64,000 bases of DNA from the NCBI GenBank assembly GCA_000531095.1, contig HG799470.1:86205-150204 (forward strand), written 5' to 3'. Source of the DNA: Gemmata massiliana (GTDB lineage: Bacteria; Planctomycetota; Planctomycetia; Gemmatales; Gemmataceae). Every line of letters begins with the position of its first letter. Within the stretch, counting starts at the first letter, position 1. Positions 34,531-43,341 of the stretch are shown piece after piece. The position numbers and the translations under genes were made by a program. Under the pieces are notes generated by a model. The model worked only from the letters and a program-made list of their open reading frames with translations. It was not told the DNA's origin and ran no database searches.

Positions 34531-34869
34531 ATGCTCGCCCTTGCGTTCCTCACCCTTTCTGTCCCGCCCCCGATCTCGCTCGACACGATCTCGGTCGAGC
34601 GTGCCCGAATGTTGAGTGGGAGGGTGGTCACCGCCACCCTGTTCGTGGCCAAGCCCATCGACCAGTCACCGGGCCGCACCATCGTCGGAGCGTTCGACCT
34701 CCCCGACGAGATAGAGCGTGTCGCCCACCTCATCGGTTACCACTACAATCTTGAAGGAACCCGCGTGACCGTGACCGGCAAGCTCCGGGTGATCGATCAC
34801 CCAGGGGCCTTCATCGAGGGAGCATCGGTGCCCGCGTGGACGGAGATAAGAGTGGAAGAAGAGGGTTAG
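34531..34869 (+). CDS. Small exported protein, unrecognised
   Basis: 112 residues with a short hydrophobic N-terminus (MLALAFLTLSVPPPISL) that may be a signal peptide. The body (RARMLSGRVVTATLFVAKP, VTVTGKLRVIDHPGAFI) reads like a small beta-barrel or OB-like fold with a VTVTGKL segment. I recall similar planctomycete proteins without known function. Confidence 0.55.
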   Translation: MLALAFLTLSVPPPISLDTISVERARMLSGRVVTATLFVAKPIDQSPGRTIVGAFDLPDEIERVAHLIGYHYNLEGTRVTVTGKLRVIDHPGAFIEGASVPAWTEIRVEEEG

Positions 34870-35138
34870 GTATCCACTCGTGACGTTTGCCGCAAGTTAA
34901 ACTCCAATTGGAACTTGCGACGAGGGCCGACATTTCGATCCTACTCAGGCAGCGGGAATCGGGCCGAGCCTGAAAATAATTCCAAAATTACAAGAATTCC
35001 AGGCTACATCACCCGAATAATGGAGGGAGTCGGATACGCGATTCAGCATGAGAGTGCCCAAAAGCGAACAGTGGTTCATTTTGGACCTGCTCACGGGTAA
35101 ACCCGCGAGTTGTATCACTTTCGTGTCTGAGGTTCGCA
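34870..35138. other. intergenic stretch without a supported gene
   Basis: About 270 bases, AT-richer. Short open frames exist but have no homology or ribosome site that I can support. Confidence 0.4.
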
Positions 35139-35255
35139 ATGGCTATCAAAATGATCAGTCGATTCGTTCGGGTGGGCATGAGTTTCACCCTGCGGACGGT
35201 GATCCGGTTGCCGTTTATCGCGGTAACAATCGATGTGCTCTACGTGTCCGACTGA
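35139..35255 (+). CDS. Possible 38-residue hydrophobic peptide
   Basis: ATG at 35139 with TGAGG 8 nt upstream; MAIKMISRFVRVGMSF, then TLRTVIRLPFIAVTIDVLY, ends SD. It is amphipathic to membrane-seeking and is followed 13 nt later by a hairpin, as for a real short gene. A second overlapping frame (35048-35311) is possible but less protein-like. Confidence 0.3.
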   Translation: MAIKMISRFVRVGMSFTLRTVIRLPFIAVTIDVLYVSD

Positions 35256-35268
35256 GGTGGCAACACCG

Positions 35269-35292
35269 CCCCACCCCGAAATCGGGGTGGGG
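35269..35292. terminator. GC hairpin
   Basis: CCCCACCCCGA and TCGGGGTGGGG pair with a 2-nt centre. It closes the short-peptide region; no T-run. Confidence 0.5.
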
Positions 35293-35438
35293 AGTCACCT
35301 GCATGTGGTAGCGACCTGCGGCAACTAAATCACATCCGGCCTGCCATATTCGCAAATCATCCGTTCGATTCTTGAACTGACCTTTCTAACGATGGCATCC
35401 CGCCTTATTATCGGGTTAAATTTAAAGCCGAGGGTTGG

Positions 35439-36155
35439 ATGCAAAAGCCCGGTAAAGTACGCACACCTCGAAGTTATGACAGCCTCGTAAAAAGGCTGCA
35501 ATTTGATTGCGACCTCTTAAAGGAGTACGCAATTAAGACTTTCGCGGGCGGTGAGCCACGACATGGGGAGATCGCCGGAAAGCTGCGAGTTCTCATCTCC
35601 AGAGAGGGCCGAAACACTCCACTTCTTATTAGCCTTATGGAATTGTTTGAATTTAATCCCAAGCTTCCGATACCGCTATCGAATGGCAGCGCGGTGTTGA
35701 TGACTCTCCCTGAGTTCCTCGGTCAGACAATATTCACGATGGTCACCGCCGAGAAGAAGGGCCTCTTCCAATATTGGTGTGCCAGTTTCACCCCGGGCTG
35801 TACCCCCGTGAAATCAGGTGCGAGTGAAACACACATTAATTATGCGCAGTTTGCAACCTACTTGGCCCAACAGGATGGAGCCGCGCACGTTGACTGGGAA
35901 CTGAGCGGGGACCTGGAGTTTCTTCTTTCGGGGCGCCCGCCAATACCAGAGGATGCAACGCCCCGACAGAGGGAACTATTCTCCAGCATCGGATCGGTGA
36001 GGATCGCCGGAATGCAGCACCATGAGATCTACTTGCGTACTATGACCGGCGTTGTTCTACATGCATCCGAGTTATTTCTGAGGTGGATCACCCCGTCGGC
36101 GATCTGCGCGAAAGAGGAAGAGCGGAGGCAAAAACAAGCCTCTGACGACACGTAG
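35439..36155 (+). CDS. Accessory protein of unknown function
   Basis: 238 residues, codon use less GC-rich than its neighbours. It starts KPGKVRTPRSYDSLVKRLQ and ends in a charged tail. Segments such as LLISLMELFEFNPKLPIP and EYAIKTFAGGEPRHGEIAGK suggest a globular, mainly helical protein. No family recognised. It lies between the comM junction and the prophage, so it is probably part of the inserted DNA. A ribosome site is not obvious. Confidence 0.55.
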   Translation: MQKPGKVRTPRSYDSLVKRLQFDCDLLKEYAIKTFAGGEPRHGEIAGKLRVLISREGRNTPLLISLMELFEFNPKLPIPLSNGSAVLMTLPEFLGQTIFTMVTAEKKGLFQYWCASFTPGCTPVKSGASETHINYAQFATYLAQQDGAAHVDWELSGDLEFLLSGRPPIPEDATPRQRELFSSIGSVRIAGMQHHEIYLRTMTGVVLHASELFLRWITPSAICAKEEERRQKQASDDT

Positions 36156-36198
36156 AGGCTTCTGCTCAGGCGGTACGTTCATTAACGGCTAACGGGTT

Positions 36199-38595
36199 TT
36201 ACCATTTCCCTTTTGGGCACTCTTCTGTGCCCAAGGGGAGCTTACTCTCCAGTGGGCATCCGCACGCCGAACAAGCGTCGAGCGCCCGCTCCGGGCACAC
36301 CGCGCACTCATTCTGCCGGGTCTCCAACACTTCCAGCGACACGACCGGGCGCCCCGCCGCGACGTGCTTCGCCATCGCCTTCCCGTAATTCATCGCCTTT
36401 CTCCACAGGCTCGGGAGCTCCTTCACGTCCTCCGCGCAACGCGAAAGCACCACCAGCCCGTAGTTGTTCCCGTCCCGCCGCTTGATGACCCATTCCGGGT
36501 GATCCTTGCAGAACTTCCGCAGCGCGTGGAGCACGCCCGGCCGCCCGTCCGCGTCCCCGGACTCTCCGTAAATCTCCGTGCAGTGCACCACGATGTACTT
36601 CCCGACCTTCCCGTGGTTCGCCTCGAGGATCGGGTAGAGCGCGTCCGCGGTGTGCTCGGTGTCGACGAACAGCAGGTCCGTCGGCTCGATCTGTGCCGCG
36701 TTCGGCTCGGCGACCGTGCCTGTGAACCGAGTCCCCAGAAACTCCCCCATCTTCTTCCATTGGGGTTTCGACCTGCGGCAGACGGAAGTGAACCGCCCCG
36801 TATCGGGGAGGCCCGCAGCGATCGCGATGTCGGCCGGTTTCATCCACGCCGACAGCTCGGTGGCGCTCTCGCAGTTCGCGGCCAGATCCTTGAGCGTCCC
36901 GACGTGCTCGTGGAAGTCCGACGGTTGCGAGGCCGCCACTGAGTACCACTTTTCCAGGGTGTCGTGCTTGTTGGTCTCGCACGCCCCGCACCCGCTGTTC
37001 GCCACTGGTTGTACCTCCTGGATAGTTCCCGGCCACCACCGGGCGGCGTCGCCCCAGTGCGGGTGCTTCAGACTGAACCCGACCGGGTGGTAGCACACTT
37101 CGCCGTGAGACGTGAGCCTTCCCGAGTTGTGGTTCACGTGAACGCTCGGCATCAGGCCCACCGGCTGCAGCCGCACCCACCGCGACCGGTCCCCGCCGTG
37201 GTCCGGCTCCAGGACCACCTCCCCACCCGTCTTGGATGCGTCCTCCGCGCGGGCCAGGTTGTCCCGGAACGTGTCCCACCGCAGGGTGAGTTGGTGCAGG
37301 GGCTCATGCCGTTCCTTCACGGCCTGCCAACCGGTCTGATTCAATCCGAGATAATCGAGATTGCTGATGACCGGCGCGCCCGGGTGCGCAGCGAGGGCGT
37401 CCCCGACGCGGTTGAAATAATCCGGCGGGTAAAGCACGTCGTGCTCGCAGAACGCGACCGCGTCGTACTCCTCGCCGTTCCGCGTGGCCTCACGCACCGC
37501 CTGCTTGATCTGAGCCAGGATGGTGTCGTAACCCCTTCGCCTTTCGCCCTCGTACCGGGTGTTGATGACGGGCGGCCCCATTCCCGGGAGGATGCCGAAG
37601 TTGCCGGTATCCCAGGAGCACGCCGCGACCTGGACACTGTGCCCGCGGGTCTGCTGCGACGCGGCGACGACGGTGGACAGGGAGTGCATGGTCAGATTGA
37701 GTGGGGCGTGGTTGTCCGAGTACCACACGGCCAGGATGCGCTGGCGCTTCGGTTCGGGCCTTGCCCCGCCGAACGGTTGGGCCTCCGCTTGCGACAGGAG
37801 CTGCTGCCACGTGCCCTGCGGCAGGCGCCGGCCGAAGTGCTCGAAGATGTCCGGCTCCGCGGCGATTCCCAGCTCCCGGTGCCCGACCAGCAAGTTATTC
37901 GTGTGGTCCTCGAGGCTGAGCGGGTACGGGGTCGCGGTCGGCCCGCTGGTGTCCCGGAACTTGTGACGCCAGCGCAGAGCGGGCAAACACAGGGCCTTCC
38001 CGCCGCGCTGCCGGACGGCCTCGTGCGTGTACCCCTCCTCGCCCCCGAAACCCCGGAACAGCGGGTTGAAGCCGGGCCACGCCGCCCGTCGCATCAACCA
38101 CAGCCCGAGTCCCATCATCGGGATCTCCTTGGCGGTGGCCCCGACCAGGAGGCCCGGGTCACTGTCCCACATCCCCCACAGGCCCGCAGGGGTCGTCTGC
38201 CGCCAGTGAGTGCTGACGCTATGCCCGTCGTCGTACACCAGCGGCCCCTGGATGATGTCCCGGCTGTCCGGGTACATCCGGGCGAAGTCGAGGGCCGCCT
38301 GCACCGCTCCGCTTTCAAGGATGACGTGGCTGTCGATGCACATTACCCAGGGCGTCTCGGCGAACCGGAAGACCGCGTCCCGGGGTTTGCTCGTGCCGGT
38401 CAGGTCGGGGCGGTGGTAGTAGCTCCCGCCGACGGCCCGGGTGATGGCCTCGGTCCGGCGGCACCGCTCCGGAGAGTTGTCCACCACGACGTACCGCACT
38501 TTGGGATGGTTGGCGTGCAAGGCCGTAAGGGTGAACCAGACGTCCTCTGGTTCCTTGTGCGTGGCCATCCCGATCGTTAACAGCTCTTGCGACAT
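36199..38595 (-). CDS. Phage multidomain glycosyltransferase / methyltransferase-like protein
   Basis: A 798-residue protein from the ATG at 38595 (the open frame upstream is a shadow of the Thr-rich gene). Residues ~1-270 are a GT-A glycosyltransferase: TIGMATHKEPEDVWFTLTAL, YVVVDNSPE, the DxD-like MCIDSHV, and a nucleotide-sugar region. Residues ~285-560 form a second GT-like unit (ILAVWYSDNHAPLNLTMHSL, AFCEHDVLYPPDYF). Residues ~610-740 look like a Rossmann/class I methyltransferase-type unit (DLLFVDTEHTADALYPIL, KYIVVHCTE). The last 45 residues are a zinc-ribbon-like Cys cluster (CAVCPERALDACSACGCPLE then CPKGKW), often found at the end of phage glycan enzymes. It is the last prophage gene, next to a Thr-rich virion protein. 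Confidence 0.75.
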   Translation of the reverse strand: MSQELLTIGMATHKEPEDVWFTLTALHANHPKVRYVVVDNSPERCRRTEAITRAVGGSYYHRPDLTGTSKPRDAVFRFAETPWVMCIDSHVILESGAVQAALDFARMYPDSRDIIQGPLVYDDGHSVSTHWRQTTPAGLWGMWDSDPGLLVGATAKEIPMMGLGLWLMRRAAWPGFNPLFRGFGGEEGYTHEAVRQRGGKALCLPALRWRHKFRDTSGPTATPYPLSLEDHTNNLLVGHRELGIAAEPDIFEHFGRRLPQGTWQQLLSQAEAQPFGGARPEPKRQRILAVWYSDNHAPLNLTMHSLSTVVAASQQTRGHSVQVAACSWDTGNFGILPGMGPPVINTRYEGERRRGYDTILAQIKQAVREATRNGEEYDAVAFCEHDVLYPPDYFNRVGDALAAHPGAPVISNLDYLGLNQTGWQAVKERHEPLHQLTLRWDTFRDNLARAEDASKTGGEVVLEPDHGGDRSRWVRLQPVGLMPSVHVNHNSGRLTSHGEVCYHPVGFSLKHPHWGDAARWWPGTIQEVQPVANSGCGACETNKHDTLEKWYSVAASQPSDFHEHVGTLKDLAANCESATELSAWMKPADIAIAAGLPDTGRFTSVCRRSKPQWKKMGEFLGTRFTGTVAEPNAAQIEPTDLLFVDTEHTADALYPILEANHGKVGKYIVVHCTEIYGESGDADGRPGVLHALRKFCKDHPEWVIKRRDGNNYGLVVLSRCAEDVKELPSLWRKAMNYGKAMAKHVAAGRPVVSLEVLETRQNECAVCPERALDACSACGCPLESKLPLGTEECPKGKW

Positions 38596-38660
38596 GCGTC
38601 CCCCGGGTGTGAGCACTTCATCTTTGACCCGGGGGCGGGTGATTGGGCGAATCAGCGGTA

Positions 38661-40610
38661 TCAGATGCAGTCGGTGACCACGGAGGACGGCGGGGTGCAC
38701 GGTCCGGCCGGCGGGTTGCACACGCACCCGTCGAAGCACCCGCTTGAGCCCTGGACCCACGCGCCGTCGACGCAGTTGTAGGTGCACCCGCCGCACGGCC
38801 CCGGCGGTGCCGTGGTCGTCGTGCTCGTCGTCGTGGTGGTGGTCGTGGTCGTGGTCGTCGTGGGCGCCGGTGTGGTGGTGCTCGTGGTGGTTGTTGTCGT
38901 CGTGGTGGTCGGGGGCGGCGGCGGTGTCGTCGTTGTGGTGGTGGTAGTCGTGGTGGTCGGGGGCGGTGCCGTGGTGGTCGTGCCGGTGCAGGAGTAAGTC
39001 ACGGACTTCCCGGCCGTGCTCCCGTTGCACGGGAGGCCGCCCGCACCCGGGCACGTGCCGGTGGTGCCGCTGCACTCGCCGCACGCGACGCCGCCGCACG
39101 CATACGGGCCGGTCACGGTGCCGCCACCCAGGTCCTGTGCCGGCACCTGGCCCGGACCCGTCCCAATGGGGGGCGGACCGGTCAAAAGGTTGTAACACGC
39201 GCGGTACGTGCCGGGCGGGACCGCGAAGCCCAGGGCCGGCGTGAAGCACGCGGGCCGACCGGGGCCGCACGTCACCGACAGGCAGTAGTAAATCGGCCCC
39301 GGGTCCGGCGGCGACGTGTCCGGGGGCGGCGGGCACGCGCACCCCGCCCCCACGCACGGCGACGTGAGCGACCAGGCCGTCCCGTTGCACGAGTAGGTGC
39401 AGGACGCGCACCCCGGGGGCGCCGTCGTCGTGGTCGTCGTGCTCGTGGTCGTCGTCGTGGTCGTCGGGAGCGCCCCGCACGGGGCCTCCGCCTGGGCGCA
39501 CGCGGACGACGGGGCGCCCGCCGGGGCCGAGCAGTCGCACCCGTCACAGTACCGCAGGATCGTGTCCCAGGTCGAGCCGTCGGTGCTCCCCCACAGGCAC
39601 GTCCCCGAGCACCCGGAGACCGGCCCGGCCGTGGTCGTCGTGGGCGTCCCGCACGGCGGCGAGCCCGTCGGCGCCCCGTGCACGTAGCACGGCGTCGAGG
39701 ACTCTTGGGCGCAGACGGTGCCCGCAAAGGGGGGCGCGTCGCAGAAGCAGTTCACCGCGCCCCCGCCGCAACTGTCCGAGATCTTGTCCCAGTAGTTGTC
39801 GGGCGTGACCCACACCCAGCGGCACCCGCCGCCGCAGGACGGCCCCGGGGGAGGCGGGATGGGCACGCAGTCGGTTGTGGTCTCGTTGCACCCGGTCGTG
39901 CACGGCTCCGTCGGCAGGGCGCACGGGCAGCTCGCCGAGCACCCGCTCTCCTTGAGCAGCCAGCCGCGGGTGGGGTGGCAGTACCAGGTGCACCCGGCCG
40001 TGCACCCCGGGCCGGGCGCGGCGGTCGTCGTGGTGCACGTGCCCGGGGCTCCCGTCGTGGTGGCGCCGCCGCAGTTGGGCGGTGACTGGTCCGTGCCGAA
40101 GTGCCCGCAGCCCGTGGTGGTGCAGACCGATCCGCCCAGGGCCTCCGACGGGCAGAAGGTCGGGGCGAAGCAGGAGCACCCGGTCCCGCACGACGACGAG
40201 GTCTTGGACCAGGTCTTGGTGGTGAAGTTGAAGGTCCACTCGCACTCGCCCGAGCAGGGGGACGGGGTGGTGGTCGTCGTGGTCGTGGTCGGCCCCGAGG
40301 TGGTCGTCGTCGTGGTCGTGGTCGTGTAGTCGAAGACGTAGGACGGCTGCCCCCGGACCATCCCGCGCTCGTACAGTTCGACCAGGGTGCCGACCTGGAC
40401 CTCCCGCTGGTTACGCTCGACGGCGGGGGTGATAAAGTCGTCGTCGGCGATGTAGTACCCCGAGCGCCCGGGGTTGGCGTCCACGTACAGCCCGGAGAGC
40501 TGGTCGAACGCCTGCTCCGACCAGCTGTACAGCCACTGGCCCGCGAAGTACCCGCTCGACGGCTGGGTCTTGCCCGTGATCTTCGCGGTGATGTTCTGCC
40601 GGTAGCTCAT
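38661..40610 (-). CDS. Thr/Cys-rich repeat protein, probable phage virion adhesin
   Basis: A 649-residue protein. Residues 1-95 (YRQNITAKITGKTQPSSGYF, WSEQAFDQLSGLYVDANPG) are a unique head, probably joining it to the particle. The rest alternates poly-Thr linkers (runs of up to nine or more Thr) with at least six Cys-rich modules of the form CxxxCxW...W...CxxxCxC, for example CTYNCVDGAWVQG then CFDGCVCNPP. The layout recalls mucin-like, disulfide-rich surface proteins and would suit O-glycosylation of Thr. No signal peptide, as expected for a virion part. Its start overlaps the preceding gene by 4 nt (ATGA). The neighbouring glycosyltransferase gene supports a link to sugar decoration, which is inference. 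Confidence 0.72.
   Translation of the reverse strand: MSYRQNITAKITGKTQPSSGYFAGQWLYSWSEQAFDQLSGLYVDANPGRSGYYIADDDFITPAVERNQREVQVGTLVELYERGMVRGQPSYVFDYTTTTTTTTTSGPTTTTTTTTPSPCSGECEWTFNFTTKTWSKTSSSCGTGCSCFAPTFCPSEALGGSVCTTTGCGHFGTDQSPPNCGGATTTGAPGTCTTTTAAPGPGCTAGCTWYCHPTRGWLLKESGCSASCPCALPTEPCTTGCNETTTDCVPIPPPPGPSCGGGCRWVWVTPDNYWDKISDSCGGGAVNCFCDAPPFAGTVCAQESSTPCYVHGAPTGSPPCGTPTTTTAGPVSGCSGTCLWGSTDGSTWDTILRYCDGCDCSAPAGAPSSACAQAEAPCGALPTTTTTTTSTTTTTTAPPGCASCTYSCNGTAWSLTSPCVGAGCACPPPPDTSPPDPGPIYYCLSVTCGPGRPACFTPALGFAVPPGTYRACYNLLTGPPPIGTGPGQVPAQDLGGGTVTGPYACGGVACGECSGTTGTCPGAGGLPCNGSTAGKSVTYSCTGTTTTAPPPTTTTTTTTTTTPPPPPTTTTTTTTTSTTTPAPTTTTTTTTTTTTSTTTTAPPGPCGGCTYNCVDGAWVQGSSGCFDGCVCNPPAGPCTPPSSVVTDCI
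38815..38996. repeat. poly-Thr codon repeat tract
   Basis: Simple-sequence DNA of gtcgtggtg type that encodes Thr runs on the minus strand. Shorter tracts of the same kind lie at about 39420-39472 and 40262-40329. Such tracts expand and contract by slippage. Confidence 0.7.
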
Positions 40611-41764
40611 GGTTGGAGCACGAAGGAGTCAGGCTGGGGGTAAGAGGGGTCCGCGAACAACAGCGGGACCGGGAACGAGCGGTACACCGGCACCCACTTG
40701 TTGGCGTCCGACGGCGCGTCGGGGTCGAAGGAGGTCGCGTAGTAATACCGGCGCGTCGTGAGCCACGGGAGCAGGTTGTGGCCGGCAACGATCCAGTTCT
40801 TGTTGGGCGCCTTGGCGCCGCCGTACTCGGGCGTGTCGGTGCCGATTCGGGTCGTGAGCTTGAATTTCAACGTGAGGTTGCACAGGCGGAACTGGTCGAC
40901 GCCGAGGCTCACCCCGAAAAGCTTGCCCCGGGTGACCTGCACGGGCGGGGTGTAGTCCTGCACGTCCGCCCCCAGATAGAGGAGCGTCCCGGCCGCGTAC
41001 CCCTTCCACTCGGTCTGGTTGAGCATCCCGATGCAGCGGCGCAGGTAGCTGTCGGGGGAGATCCAGTACGAGTAGGGCACCTGGTACCAGTCGAACGTGA
41101 CGATCGAGTCCGGCAGCAGCATGCGCGGCGCGTCCTGGAACGGCACACTCTGTGGCCGGCTGCCCGACTCCGTGCGGAAATTCATCTGCCCCTGCTGCGC
41201 CGAAGCGAAATCCCCCAGGAAGGTCTGCTTCGGGGTACCGAAATATCTCAGCCATTCTTCCGGGTAGATGAAGGATTTTTCTGAGCCGTCAGTGTCGAAG
41301 AACTTGTCTTGCTTCGTCGAGATGTAAGAGTCCGGCTTGATGTCGTAGTTGCGGTTCGAGTAGCTGACTTGTACCCAGTAGTTGCCGTATTTCGCATACT
41401 GCTTGATGGCCGGGACGAACGCATCGGCAGTGGCGTCCGTGAGCGTGTACTGCCGGTCCTCGCCGCCCGTGCCGCGGATGTCGTTGATCCCGTTCACGAA
41501 CAGGTTCTCGAACAGCGGGTGCCTCTTGGGGAGCATCCGCTTGATGCCGCCGTAGGGAACCTCCCCGCCCGTGATCGATCCATAGTTCCTGGGCTTGAGG
41601 TTCACGCCGCCCAGGAGATCCGTGGGGATGTAATTCAATTGGGCCGCGGTCGGGGATTCCACGAGGTACGTGGCCCGGCCGCCGGACGACTCCATCGAGA
41701 AGCCGACGCTGCCCTGCTCGTCGTCGCCCCGCGTGTCCGCGAGGTACTTGATCCCCATCGCCAT
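40607..41764 (-). CDS. Phage tail-region structural protein, unrecognised
   Basis: 385 residues from the ATG at 41764 with GAGGG upstream (a GTG at 41767 is also in frame). It contains YLADTRGDDEQGSVGFSMES, TPKQTFLGDFASAQQGQMNF, WYQVPYSYWISPDSYLRRC and RIGTDTPEYGGAKAPNKNW; rich in Tyr, Trp and Gly as for beta-rich virion proteins. Placed right after the tape measure, where the distal tail/tip protein usually sits. Assignment is by position. Confidence 0.55.
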   Translation of the reverse strand: MAMGIKYLADTRGDDEQGSVGFSMESSGGRATYLVESPTAAQLNYIPTDLLGGVNLKPRNYGSITGGEVPYGGIKRMLPKRHPLFENLFVNGINDIRGTGGEDRQYTLTDATADAFVPAIKQYAKYGNYWVQVSYSNRNYDIKPDSYISTKQDKFFDTDGSEKSFIYPEEWLRYFGTPKQTFLGDFASAQQGQMNFRTESGSRPQSVPFQDAPRMLLPDSIVTFDWYQVPYSYWISPDSYLRRCIGMLNQTEWKGYAAGTLLYLGADVQDYTPPVQVTRGKLFGVSLGVDQFRLCNLTLKFKLTTRIGTDTPEYGGAKAPNKNWIVAGHNLLPWLTTRRYYYATSFDPDAPSDANKWVPVYRSFPVPLLFADPSYPQPDSFVLQP

Positions 41765-41773
41765 CACTTACCC

Positions 41774-42946
41774 TCAGAACGGGTTCAATGCGTTCAGCGC
41801 GTCGAGCGCGTTACCCGTGAGCCCCGCCGCCAGCCCGCCGACGACCCCGCCGGCCTGCCGGCCCGCGGCGAACCGGGCGCCCGTGGTGGCGGAGCGGTCC
41901 GTGACCCGGTCCAGCGCCCGCCCCGTGTCCCGCGCGGTCTGCGCCCCGGGCAGGCGACCGAGGAGATCCAGGCCCGCCTCCAGGATCGCGTTCTTGATCT
42001 TTTCCTGCCACTCGTTCGGCGAGGTCTTCGAGATGTTCTCGATGCCCGAGGCGATGTCCTTCAAGAATTCGGTGTCCGTCTTGTCCCGTGCCCCGCCCTC
42101 GCCCGCGGCGACCAGTGCGGCGGCCTGGAACTTCTTCGAGATCGACTCGATGCCCTCGATTGCCGGGTTCCGCGCGGCGGCCACGAGCCCGCCATCACGC
42201 CGCTCCTGCTCCTCGGCCAGCTTGCGGAAGTTCTCGCCCAACCTCCCCACGGTGTCGGTGAATCCCAGGATGGTGCCGAGCAGGGCGCCGAACAGCACCA
42301 GCTCGCGGATCACGACCTTGACCGCGTCACCGATGGCGCGGAAGAAGTCCTTGGCCCCGTCGATCGTGCCGAAGAAGCTCCCGAGGGTGCGGACGAGGAC
42401 CGTGACCACATTTATCAGGTTGGTGATGGCCTCGTAGAACGTGCTGAAAGCGAAGGTCACCAGCTCCAGGACCGGGTGCAGCGCCTGGATGATGCTGACC
42501 AGCAGCCGGAATCCCGCGACGACCCGGTCCGCGATGGCGTTGGCGATCTCCTGCAGTAAGGGCTGGAGATCCCGCATCAGTGGCAGGATGATCCCGGAGA
42601 TCTCCCTCACTGCACTCGTGGCGATCTGCAAGACTGGCACGAAGGCGCTGCCGATGGTGGCCGTGAGGTCAAGAATGGCTTGTTGAAACGCCTGGAACGT
42701 GCTCGGGCTGATGTCGGCGACCAGCGCCGAGATCACGCCGAGCATCTTCAGCATCTCACTGGAGACGCCGGTAATAGAGGTGACGGCCTGGTTGATCTTC
42801 TCCGCCCAGGAGCTGCCCTTCTCCTCCTTCTCGCCGGCCCCGCCGCCCGCTCCGGCGTCGGCCGCCGCGTACACGCCCTCGGTCAACTCATCGATGGAGG
42901 AGATGAGGGTGTCGATCGCCTCAATCAGTTCGGCAGTGCCTTGCAT
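41774..42946 (-). CDS. Tail tape measure-like protein
   Basis: 390 residues, mostly long hydrophobic and coiled helices: AIDTLISSIDELTEGVYAAA, ATIGSAFVPVLQIATSAVRE, LLVSIIQALHPVLELV, FFGTIDGAKDFFRAIGDAVK. It directly follows the two chaperone-like genes, the standard position for the tape measure protein that sets tail length. It is short; at about 0.15 nm per residue it predicts a tail near 60 nm. An alternative is a membrane-active tail protein. Confidence 0.65.
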   Translation of the reverse strand: MQGTAELIEAIDTLISSIDELTEGVYAAADAGAGGGAGEKEEKGSSWAEKINQAVTSITGVSSEMLKMLGVISALVADISPSTFQAFQQAILDLTATIGSAFVPVLQIATSAVREISGIILPLMRDLQPLLQEIANAIADRVVAGFRLLVSIIQALHPVLELVTFAFSTFYEAITNLINVVTVLVRTLGSFFGTIDGAKDFFRAIGDAVKVVIRELVLFGALLGTILGFTDTVGRLGENFRKLAEEQERRDGGLVAAARNPAIEGIESISKKFQAAALVAAGEGGARDKTDTEFLKDIASGIENISKTSPNEWQEKIKNAILEAGLDLLGRLPGAQTARDTGRALDRVTDRSATTGARFAAGRQAGGVVGGLAAGLTGNALDALNALNPF

Positions 42947-42954
42947 GTGTCACC

Positions 42955-43341
42955 TCACCGCTTTGGCGGCCGGGCGGGTCGGGGCCGCTGCGGGGCCGGG
43001 CGCTCGGGTTTGGTCGGGGCCGCCTGCCCCATCGCCGCCAGGATCTCGGCCCGCGCCCGCCGGTACTCGCTCTCGGGGATCAGGCCCGTCCCGGCGATCC
43101 GGTCCAGCGCGATCAGCTTGTTTTGCAGGGTCGGGGCCAGCTGCTTGGCGCGGGGTGCGGGCGGCTCGATGTTCCCGTGCTCGTCCCGCTTGTGCCCGTG
43201 GACCGCCGTGATCTGTGCGGGGGTCAGGCGCAGGCAGTAGTCCAGCGGGAAGCCCTGGGCCACGAGGGCCGCATATCGCGCGAGGATGGACCCCGGGGGC
43301 GGGAGCTCGTGCTCGTCCGGCTCCGCGCACCCGGGGCTCAC
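42955..43341 (-). CDS. Tail assembly chaperone, downstream (T-like) frame
   Basis: 128 residues from a GTG at 43341 that overlaps the preceding TGA (GTGA). SILARYAALVAQGFPLDYCL, RLTPAQITAVHGHK, SEYRRARAEILAAMG, then a Pro-rich basic tail. It is probably also made as a fusion to the upstream gene by -1 frameshifting at 43344-43350, as with lambda gpG-T (287 residues here). Position before the tape measure fits. Confidence 0.6.
   Translation of the reverse strand: MSPGCAEPDEHELPPPGSILARYAALVAQGFPLDYCLRLTPAQITAVHGHKRDEHGNIEPPAPRAKQLAPTLQNKLIALDRIAGTGLIPESEYRRARAEILAAMGQAAPTKPERPAPQRPRPARPPKR

Noticed and set aside
35048-35311. 87-codon frame
   Set aside because: Runs through the hairpin at 35269-35292 and lacks protein-like composition; a shorter frame at 35139 is slightly better.
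36964-38580. A 538-codon plus-strand frame over the glycosyltransferase
   Set aside because: Antisense shadow; the minus strand has recognisable GT motifs.
38815-38996. CRISPR-like repeats
   Set aside because: The tract is simple Thr-codon repetition inside a coding frame; no regular spacers.
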